Source: Candidatus Sulfopaludibacter sp. SbA3 (GTDB lineage Bacteria > Acidobacteriota > Terriglobia > Bryobacterales > Bryobacteraceae). Taken from it: 6,696 nucleotides of DNA. The position numbers and the translations under genes were made by a program. The stretch spans positions 1-6,696 of the forward strand of contig OKRF01000209.1 of the NCBI GenBank assembly GCA_900290315.1, written 5' to 3'. The notes under the pieces are model-generated. The model worked only from the letters and a program-made list of their open reading frames with translations. It was not told where the DNA came from and did no database searches. Of the stretch, positions 1 through 4,279 are shown piece after piece (position 1 is the stretch's first letter; each line of letters begins with the position of its first letter).

Positions 1-247
1 CCTTGGGCTTCAGGGTGAAGAAATGGTAGAAAGTGGCGGCGCCATAGACCCGGCTCAGGGGGAGGCGCAGGCTGGTGGCGACGAACCGCAGGGCGGTGTC
101 ATCGAGATATCCAAAACATTCCTGAACGGTGTGCAGCGTCTCGATGAGCGCATGAGGCTCGCGGCCGTGACGGCGCGCGGTGGCTTCCACGATCTTCCAA
201 CGCTTGTCATCCGAGGGTAATTGAGGCGGACCCACGTACGTCTGCAT
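1..247 (-). CDS. hoxE: HoxE-like hydrogenase diaphorase subunit (NuoE family), N-terminal part
   Basis: The minus strand is open from an ATG at 247-245 to the window edge and gives 82 residues; the C-terminal part lies outside. Visible blocks are SDDKRWKIVEATARRHG, HALIETLHTVQECFGYLDD, LPLSRVYGAATFYHFFTLKP. The run LIExLH-VQE-FGYL and the segment LSRVYG-ATFYHFF-LKPK are characteristic of the 24-kDa thioredoxin-like [2Fe-2S] subunit family, and the KRWKIVEAT start resembles HoxE of bidirectional NAD(P)-linked NiFe hydrogenases more than NuoE of complex I. HoxE works with HoxF and HoxU to pass electrons between NAD(P)H and the HoxYH hydrogenase in the cytoplasm. The four cysteines that bind the cluster would be beyond the edge. 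An in-frame TGA at 259-257 limits the start to this ATG (or a later GTG at 235). No good Shine-Dalgarno is visible. HoxE is preferred; NuoE or another diaphorase subunit cannot be excluded without the next genes. Confidence 0.85.
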   Translation of the reverse strand, partial: MQTYVGPPQLPSDDKRWKIVEATARRHGREPHALIETLHTVQECFGYLDDTALRFVATSLRLPLSRVYGAATFYHFFTLKPK

Positions 248-429
248 AGAAAGTGTTCAGGTGCATGTGGGCTTCCAGACACATATGTCCGAATAATGAA
301 CAAGTTGCAACAGATGGGGTGGTGAGAAAACGCGCGGTATGACGCAATTTGGGGCATAAGGCCCACATTATCAGTAGGTTAGATTTCCTCAAAAAGTAGG
401 GGATTTCGACAGCAGGGGCTGGAGGGTTC

Positions 430-457
430 GACAGACGATCGTTTCTTGTCGTCTGTC
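430..457. repeat. Dispersed palindromic repeat, copy 1 (intergenic)
   Basis: Perfect 9-bp inverted repeat: left arm GACAGACGA (430-438), loop TCGTTTCTTG (439-448), right arm TCGTCTGTC (449-457). A second copy at 3753-3780 matches 26 of 28 positions, including the whole 10-nt loop. Conservation of the loop as well as the arms points to a copied element and not to a chance hairpin. It behaves like a REP-type or other miniature palindromic repeat. No transposase is visible nearby. Its function is unknown. Confidence 0.8.
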
Positions 458-462
458 AATTA

Positions 463-477
463 GGGGCGGACCGCCCC
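463..477. repeat. GC-rich palindrome next to the palindromic repeat
   Basis: GGGGCGG, one A, CCGCCCC: a perfect 7-bp inverted repeat, or a 6-bp stem with a 3-nt loop in RNA. It begins 6 nt after the 430-457 hairpin, so the two may be halves of one composite element. There is no U-run on either side, so it does not look like an intrinsic terminator. Confidence 0.55.
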
Positions 478-668
478 GCAGCGTAACGCCGGCAGTCTCG
501 CCGCCGCCCACAACCCCGTTCCCTGTCTTTCGACCCTGTCGTTTTCGCGTGAAAAGCGCGGGGGAACATGGGGAGCGTGCAGCGGTCGCCAAGCCGGCGT
601 TCGCGACCTCTCCGCCAGTCGGATTTCGAGCCCTACCACGCACGGCAGCAGTGCTGGTGCACGCGAGA

Positions 669-938
669 TCAAGACGCCAGTGCGTCCAACACCGCGTCCC
701 GGTTCTTAGCGATTGCCACCAGCTATGCGCGGGTCGCGGCGTCGGGTTTCGCCGTCCTTGCTCCCACTCCTGCAAAGTTCTCAGATGAATGCAAAAGGCC
801 CGCGCAAACTCCCCTTGCGACATCCCTGCCTTGGTCCGGATGCACGATGCGCCGCGCACGCAGAATCGCATCGCACTTTACGTGTGCCAGAATCTCTTGA
901 GTGCTCTTTTACAGAGCCAGTCCCAGTTCGGTACGCCC
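669..938 (-). pseudogene. Decayed XRE-type antitoxin (HigA-like)
   Basis: Read on the minus strand, the pieces of one antitoxin lie in order but in different frames. First comes GRTELGLAL, a stop at 911-909, then KSTQEILAHVKCDAILRAR and RIV. A small deletion and frame change follow, then CIRTKAGMSQGEFARAF and RTLQEWEQGRRNPT, the helix-turn-helix core, and PAHS. A second frame change leads to LVAIAKNRDAVLDALAS and a TGA at 671-669. MSQGEFARAF and LQEWEQGRRNPTGPA-type motifs are typical of antitoxins of the HigA/XRE class that bind their own promoter and neutralise a RelE/HigB toxin. The toxin remnant sits directly upstream in the expected toxin-first order. With two frame changes and an in-frame stop it cannot make a full antitoxin. 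The longest single frame (M at 871) covers only the helix-turn-helix part and then runs into unrelated sequence. Family assignment is from recognition by eye. Confidence 0.75.
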
Positions 939-939
939 C

Positions 940-1036
940 TTACTCCGAGTCTTCAATCACCTGTCAGCGCGTTCTGATCGCCTGCCGAAAGGTCTGGTAT
1001 TCGCGATTTGCCACAGATCCCAGCCATGTAGATCCG
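940..1036 (-). pseudogene. C-terminal remnant of a HigB/RelE-like toxin
   Basis: On the minus strand 1036-965 reads RIYMAGICGKSRIPDLS then AGDQNAL. After a 2-nt frame change the sequence continues as QVIEDSE with a TAA at 942-940. The pattern I-Y-x-x-x-I-x-x-K-S-x-x-x-D-L-x-x-x-D-x-x-A-L is the usual C-terminal end of HigB/RelE-type ribosome-dependent mRNA interferases encoded just before an XRE antitoxin. About two thirds of the gene (the N-terminal part) is missing; the recognisable part stops at about 1036, near the inverted and tandem repeats at 1069-1135, so the breakpoint may lie there. It ends 1 nt before the recognisable antitoxin sequence, as in a normal overlapping pair. No active toxin is possible. 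Confidence 0.6.
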
Positions 1037-1068
1037 CCCCGGTTCGGTTAAAAAAGAAGTGGAGCGGG

Positions 1069-1086
1069 CATACGGCAAGCCGTATG
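1069..1086. repeat. 8-bp inverted repeat at the edge of the tandem repeat
   Basis: CATACGGC, AA, GCCGTATG: perfect 8-bp arms around a 2-nt spacer. The right arm lies inside the first 29-bp tandem repeat, so in RNA it would compete with folding of that repeat. Confidence 0.7.
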
Positions 1087-1135
1087 GGGGACGAATCTCA
1101 CGTGACAGCCGTATGGGGGACGAATCTCACGTGAC
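1078..1135 (+). repeat. Two perfect 29-bp tandem repeats, group II intron domain V-like
   Basis: Unit 1 is 1078-1106 and unit 2 is 1107-1135; both start AGCCGTATGGGGG, continue ACGAATCTCAC and end GTGAC, with no mismatch. The unit resembles domain V of group II introns: an AGCCGTA 5' strand holding the AGC triad, a UGGGGG/AUCUCA upper stem around a 4-nt loop, and a CG bulge, followed in unit 2 by a lower strand ACGGC that pairs with GCCGT. Segment lengths match the 34-nt consensus as I remember it, apart from one extra G after the bulge and two unpaired bases at the base of the stem. No intron-encoded reverse transcriptase and no domain VI are seen. So it may be an intron scar or a look-alike. 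The tandem repeat itself is certain, the domain V reading is not. Confidence 0.9.
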
Positions 1136-1202
1136 GGCACTGCTGAACGAGGATACAACAACCGCTATGGAGGCGATTGCCAAGGCAGCCATGAACGAAT
1201 AA
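1113..1202 (+). CDS. Possible 29-codon small ORF starting in the second tandem repeat
   Basis: ATG at 1113 opens a frame that begins MGDESHVTALLNED, continues TTTAMEAIAKAAMNE and stops at TAA 1200-1202. The alanine-rich, amphipathic second half looks like real coding sequence, perhaps the tail of a lost gene, since the 5' third is only the 29-bp repeat. No Shine-Dalgarno precedes the ATG. The 29-bp duplication is not a multiple of three, so the matching ATG of unit 1 (1084) enters another frame and stops at 1134. It could be a remnant, a leader peptide or chance. Confidence 0.25.
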   Translation: MGDESHVTALLNEDTTTAMEAIAKAAMNE

Positions 1203-1203
1203 T
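1177..1203 (+). promoter_or_regulatory. Candidate sigma-70-type promoter for the secreted protein gene
   Basis: TTGCCA (1177-1182, 5 of 6 to TTGACA) and AATAAT (1198-1203, 5 of 6 to TATAAT) are separated by 15 bp, which is shorter than the ideal 17. The AT-rich stretch just after it (GATATATT, 1204-1211) stands out from the GC-rich surroundings. It would give an untranslated leader of about 75-80 nt before the ATG at 1289. The boxes overlap the small ORF tail. Confidence 0.25.
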
Positions 1204-1272
1204 GATATATTCAGGTCTAAATTAGAGACGGCGGCGTACATCCTGTGACCTGACCAGGCAACGCCACCGATC

Positions 1273-1283
1273 AGGAAAGGAAG
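1273..1283 (+). promoter_or_regulatory. Ribosome binding site of the secreted protein gene
   Basis: AGGAAAGGAAG precedes the ATG at 1289. The core AAGGAA (1277-1282) lies 6 nt from the start codon. It is the clearest Shine-Dalgarno site of any intact gene in this window and fixes the start. Confidence 0.8.
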
Positions 1284-1288
1284 CCATC

Positions 1289-2053
1289 ATGAACTCAAAA
1301 AGAGCCTCTCATTTGTTTGTTCTCTTCCTGGCAACCTTGATCGCCATGACGGGCACCGCAAAGGCAGCCGTCCGTGTGGGTGGGTCGGCTTTCTCAGCCA
1401 ATGGAATGCTCGCCCGGGATCATGCGTATTCGGGATCCTGTCCTGTGAATCTAAAATTCGATTGGGGTGTGATTAGTACCGTTCCCACAACGGTCAATTA
1501 CTCTTTCACCAGAAGCGACGGAGGCCACTCATCTGATTCGCGCTCCACCAGTCTGCCAGCCAATCGATCTGTGCCCATTCTGGAAGAGTGGCGCCTGGGC
1601 GCCAATACCCAGCAGTTTGCAAGCTACAGCGGATGGGTGGAACTGAACATTGCATCTCCCAACCCCGTCGCGAACCGGATCAATTTCACCATTCACTGTG
1701 GCAGCTCAGTCAGTGTCCGTGTAGGTGGATCGGCTTTCTCGGTGAACGGGCAGCTTGCCCGAGATCATCAATATACCGGGCCTTGCCCCGTGGATCTGAA
1801 GTTTGACTGGGGTGTAATCGGTACGGAAGCGACACCAGTGACTTATTCACTCACGAGAAGCGATGGGGGCCGTACAGTGAACTCGCTTACCATCAATCTG
1901 CCACAAGCGAACCGATCCGTGCCGATTCTGGACCAGTGGCGCCTGGGCGCCAATACGCCGCGATTTGCCGACTACAGCGGTTGGGTGGAGCTGAATATCG
2001 AATCTCCCAACCCCGTCGCAAACCGTATCGGTTTCACCCTTCATTGCAGGTAG
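1289..2053 (+). CDS. Secreted protein with two duplicated cysteine-bounded domains
   Basis: The product has 254 residues. It begins with a signal peptide: basic MNSKR, hydrophobic core about 9-20 (LFVLFLATLIAM), and a TAKA cleavage site at about 26/27, with no lipobox. The mature part is two copies of a domain of about 110 residues, 28-137 and 143-253. Each starts VRVGGSAFS-NG and contains Y-x-G-x-CPV-LKFDWGVI, YS-TRSDGG, NRSVPIL-W-RLGAN, YSGWVELNI-SPNPVANRI and ends FT-HC. Each copy has just two cysteines (51 and 137; 166 and 253), likely one disulfide per domain in the periplasm or outside the cell. The pattern recalls small beta-rich domains with YxGxCP, RSDG, W-x-LG and YSGW motifs found in secreted proteins of several phyla; I know no function for them. 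No catalytic motif is seen. The DNA also shows the duplication (the word GGCGCCTGGGCGCCAATAC occurs in both copies). GC is clearly lower than in the genes on the right. Confidence 0.85.
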   Translation: MNSKRASHLFVLFLATLIAMTGTAKAAVRVGGSAFSANGMLARDHAYSGSCPVNLKFDWGVISTVPTTVNYSFTRSDGGHSSDSRSTSLPANRSVPILEEWRLGANTQQFASYSGWVELNIASPNPVANRINFTIHCGSSVSVRVGGSAFSVNGQLARDHQYTGPCPVDLKFDWGVIGTEATPVTYSLTRSDGGRTVNSLTINLPQANRSVPILDQWRLGANTPRFADYSGWVELNIESPNPVANRIGFTLHCR

Positions 2054-2141
2054 ACCGGCATCTAGATCACCCGCCACTCGGACAATGCTCGGCGGCGGCA
2101 GCTCCAACTCGGTATGGTGCCTCTTAAATGAAGGAGCATTT

Positions 2142-2450
2142 ATGTGCCCTGAGTTTTGTCGAACAAGAGACGAACACCCAGCGCGATCCTCGCGCCTTTA
2201 ATGCGTGTCGTCACGGCCTGACAGGCCAGGTCCTCATCATGACGCCAGCCGACGAGCTGGCCCATACCAATCACTGCCAGGGCATCCTCGCATCCGTCGC
2301 CGTAGAAGGCGACCTGGAGAAAAGCGTCAACCTCATGTCCCTCTACGAAAACCGCGCCCAGCGCCGCGCCGCGTCACCCACAACCTCCGCCTGGCCGACG
2401 CCCAAAAGCACGTCCCGGCCGCCAGTCAGTCCTTCCGCCGGGCTGCCTAA
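2142..2450 (+). pseudogene. Remnant of a small NACRHGLTG-motif protein family
   Basis: A perfect AAGGAG (2131-2136) lies 5 nt before an ATG at 2142 that reads MCPEFCRTRDEH and soon stops at 2201. In the next frame comes AFNACRHGLTGQVLIMTP, then HCQGILASVAVEGDLEKS, directly joined to VNLMSLYENRAQR. A further frame change gives RVTHNLRLADAQKHVPAA, QSFRRAA and a stop at 2450. The order start, N-x-x-x-HGLTG, HCQ---EG-LE, LSLYE-R-R and a helical tail matches a hypothetical family I recall from Acidobacteria, usually about 200 residues or more, so the middle part is missing. The open frame 2128-2460 gives 110 residues but ends in unrelated sequence, and its ATG lies upstream of the Shine-Dalgarno. 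I read the locus as a gene with two frameshifts and an internal deletion. The function of the family is unknown. The family match is from memory. Confidence 0.55.
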
Positions 2451-2541
2451 GGCCGCCTGAGTTATTTTTCACCGTCCTCCGCAACCGATCTTTGACGCTC
2501 CTGGAGCAGACAATCAAAAATGACCCGCCGAGCGCATCGTT

Positions 2542-2571
2542 CCCCAGCCCCCAACCCCCATCCCCAACCCC
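2542..2571 (-). other. G-quadruplex motif after the acyl-CoA synthetase stop
   Basis: On the minus strand five G-tracts of 4, 4, 5, 5 and 4 bases are separated by 2-nt loops (TT, AT, TT, CT). The first tract starts 5 nt after the TAA of the acyl-CoA synthetase (2579-2577), so it would be in the 3' untranslated part of that mRNA. The near-7-nt spacing of the tracts suggests growth by slippage of a short repeat. It could act as an RNA structure that stabilises the 3' end or slows polymerase. No function can be shown from sequence alone. Confidence 0.75.
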
Positions 2572-2576
2572 TGCTC

Positions 2577-4205
2577 TTAAGCCGTCGCCTGGCCGGCCAC
2601 TTTCTCCAGCCCGCGCTCTTTGATTTCGAAATCGCGCATGAGAAACTTCTGGATCTTCTTGGTAACCGTCTGCGGGAATCCGTCCACGAAGCGCACGAAT
2701 TGCGGCACCTTGAAATAGGCGATTTTGCCGCGGCAGAAGTCGCGGATCTCTGCTTCGGTGGCCTCTTCGCCGGGCCTGAGTTGCACCCAGGCCGCTACCG
2801 TCTCTCCCAATTTGGCATCGGGAATGCCGATCACGTACACGTCGGCGATCTTGGGATGGGTGTGCAGAAAGTCTTCCACCTCGCGCGGGTAAATGTTTTC
2901 GCCGCCGCGAATGATGGTGTCTTTGGCGCGGCCGCGAAAGCTGAAATAGCCATCGGGGCGCAGTACGGCCAAGTCGCCCGTATGCAGCCAGCCGTCTGCA
3001 TCCACGGCTTCGGCAGTGGCCGCCGGATCGGCGTCGTACCCCTTCATCACCAGGTAGCCGCGGGTGCATAACTCGCCCTGCTGGCCGATCGGCACGCGGG
3101 CGCGCGTCTCCGGATCGATAATCTGGACTTCGGTATTGGGCAGCACCGTCCCCACCGTGGTGACGCGCAGCTCCAGCGGATCGTTGGCGCGCGACATAGT
3201 GATACCGGGCGACGATTCGGTCTGTCCATAGATGATGGTCAGCTCCGGAATGTGCATGCGCTCCACCACCTGCTTCATGATCTCGATGGGGCACGGCGCG
3301 CCCGCCATCACGCCAGTGCGCAGGCTGGTGAGGTCGAAACGGGCGAACTCAGGGTGACCCAGTTCGGCGATGAACATGGTGGGCACGCCGTACAGCGCGG
3401 TGGCGCGCTCGCGGTGTACAGCTTCCAGCGTAGCCAGGGCGTCGAACTGCGCGGAGGGCAGGATCAAGGCGGCGCCATAAACAACGGAGACCATGGACCC
3501 GATCACCGAGCCGAAGCAGTGATACAGCGGCACCGGCGCGCAAACGCGGTCGCGCTCCGTGGCATTCAGCCCCTGGCCCATTACCATGCCGTTGTTGAGC
3601 AGGTTGTGATGCGACAGCATGACACCTTTAGGCGAACCGGTAGTGCCGCTGGTGTATTGGATGTTGGCGACATCGTGAGGCCCGGCGGACCCGGCGCGGA
3701 AATCGCCGCCGTTCGCCAGTATCTCCTGCCAGTCAGTTTCATGGTCGACTGGGACAGATGATCGTTTCTTGTCGTCTGCCGGCAGCCAAACCACGTGCTC
3801 GAGCGGTAGTTTGTCGCCGTTGCGCGATTCGCCCAGGATGGCCCGGTAGTCGGCGCGGGTGTCCCGGGCGCGAAGGAACAGCGCCCGCATGTGAGACCTC
3901 TGCAGCACGTAACGCAGCTCGTGCGAGCGGTACGCCGGATTGACGTTGACCAGCACAACGCCCGCGCGCGCAGCGGCGTATTGCAGCAGCACCCATTCCA
4001 CGCAGTTGCTGGCCCAGATGCCGGCGCGGTCGCCGGGCTGCAGGCCGAGCCCGGCGAGCCCGCGCGCGGCGCCGGTGGCCGCGTCGTCCAACTCGCGCCA
4101 GGTGAGGCGCACGTGCTGATCGCAGACGATGAGCGCGTCCCGGTCGGGATATTTCGCGGCGGTATCGGCGAGCGCCTGCGAAATGGTCTTTTCGAGGAGG
4201 GGCAT
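2577..4205 (-). CDS. AMP-forming acyl-CoA synthetase (fatty-acid CoA ligase family)
   Basis: The enzyme has 542 residues, a normal length for medium- or long-chain fatty acyl-CoA synthetases, and activates a carboxylic acid with ATP and then CoA in the cytoplasm. Motifs in order: P-loop YTSGTTGSPKG (184-194), YGQTESS (326-332), GWLHTGDL (405-412), RGRAKDTIIRGGENIYP (424-440), and the C-terminal FPQTVTKKIQK (510-520), in which K517 fits the catalytic lysine. The usual TGK is TKK here. The N-terminal region (KYPDRDALIV, TWRELD) and APVPLYHCFGS are also typical. Substrate chain length cannot be told. The ATG at 4205 is chosen because family-like sequence begins there, though GGAG abuts it; GTG 4238 or ATG 4271 would add 11 or 22 residues. 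The frame stays open upstream to 5063, but that part is antisense to the helicase gene. Residues 142-151 (PADDKKRSSV) are encoded by a copy of the palindromic repeat. The gene diverges from hrpB with 74 bp between starts. Confidence 0.93.
   Translation of the reverse strand: MPLLEKTISQALADTAAKYPDRDALIVCDQHVRLTWRELDDAATGAARGLAGLGLQPGDRAGIWASNCVEWVLLQYAAARAGVVLVNVNPAYRSHELRYVLQRSHMRALFLRARDTRADYRAILGESRNGDKLPLEHVVWLPADDKKRSSVPVDHETDWQEILANGGDFRAGSAGPHDVANIQYTSGTTGSPKGVMLSHHNLLNNGMVMGQGLNATERDRVCAPVPLYHCFGSVIGSMVSVVYGAALILPSAQFDALATLEAVHRERATALYGVPTMFIAELGHPEFARFDLTSLRTGVMAGAPCPIEIMKQVVERMHIPELTIIYGQTESSPGITMSRANDPLELRVTTVGTVLPNTEVQIIDPETRARVPIGQQGELCTRGYLVMKGYDADPAATAEAVDADGWLHTGDLAVLRPDGYFSFRGRAKDTIIRGGENIYPREVEDFLHTHPKIADVYVIGIPDAKLGETVAAWVQLRPGEEATEAEIRDFCRGKIAYFKVPQFVRFVDGFPQTVTKKIQKFLMRDFEIKERGLEKVAGQATA
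3753..3780. repeat. Dispersed palindromic repeat, copy 2 (inside a coding region)
   Basis: Arms GACAGATGA (3753-3761) and TCGTCTGCC (3772-3780) flank the loop TCGTTTCTTG (3762-3771), the same loop as in the copy at 430-457. It differs at only two of 28 positions. The two changes leave one mismatch and one G-T pair in the stem. It lies in frame in the acyl-CoA synthetase gene and encodes residues 142-151 in a loop before the P-loop. A perfect 10-bp palindrome, CTGCCGGCAG (3776-3785), overlaps its right end, a possible counterpart to the GC-rich palindrome near copy 1. Confidence 0.8.
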
Positions 4206-4279
4206 CTCCGCCCCGCGCAGATAGCTGAGAGAGTCCACGGAAAGGCCTAGTGTAACGCCATGTGCCAACATGAGAGTGC

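Larger units (their letters stand above)
248..668. other. Gene-free stretch upstream of hoxE, with repeats
   Basis: No convincing coding region is seen on either strand. The part next to hoxE (about 248-420) is relatively AT-rich and should hold the hoxE promoter; a GATAAT-like -10 on the minus strand at 372-367 is possible but has no good -35. A small hairpin (TGGGGC, loop ATAAG, GCCCA) lies at 350-365. The part from 400 on carries the word ttcgacag twice (405-412 and 428-435), the palindromic repeat at 430-457 and a GC-rich palindrome at 463-477. The rest, 478-668, is featureless. The minus-strand reading frame across it continues the broken antitoxin frame and has no recognisable protein signature. 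Confidence 0.6.

Noticed and set aside
389..871. Open frame of 160 codons on the minus strand as an intact gene
   Set aside because: Only the helix-turn-helix part resembles a protein family; the second half is out of frame with the antitoxin end and runs through the palindromic repeat.
1078..1135. Tandem repeats as a CRISPR array
   Set aside because: The two units are directly adjacent with no spacer, and no cas gene is present.
2155..2175. Possible third copy of the palindromic repeat (ACAAGAGACGA)
   Set aside because: Only about 10 of 11 core bases match and there is no inverted repeat around it.
2085..2201. 38-codon ORF beginning MLGGGSSNS
   Set aside because: No ribosome site and low-complexity start; it only shares the frame of the ATG at 2142.
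2128..2460. Open frame of 110 codons as an intact gene
   Set aside because: The Shine-Dalgarno points to ATG 2142 in another frame, and the family-like tail (ADAQKHVPAA) is in a third frame.
2497..2507. GCTCC-T-GGAGC palindrome as a terminator
   Set aside because: No T-run follows on either strand in the right direction, and the stem is only 5 bp.
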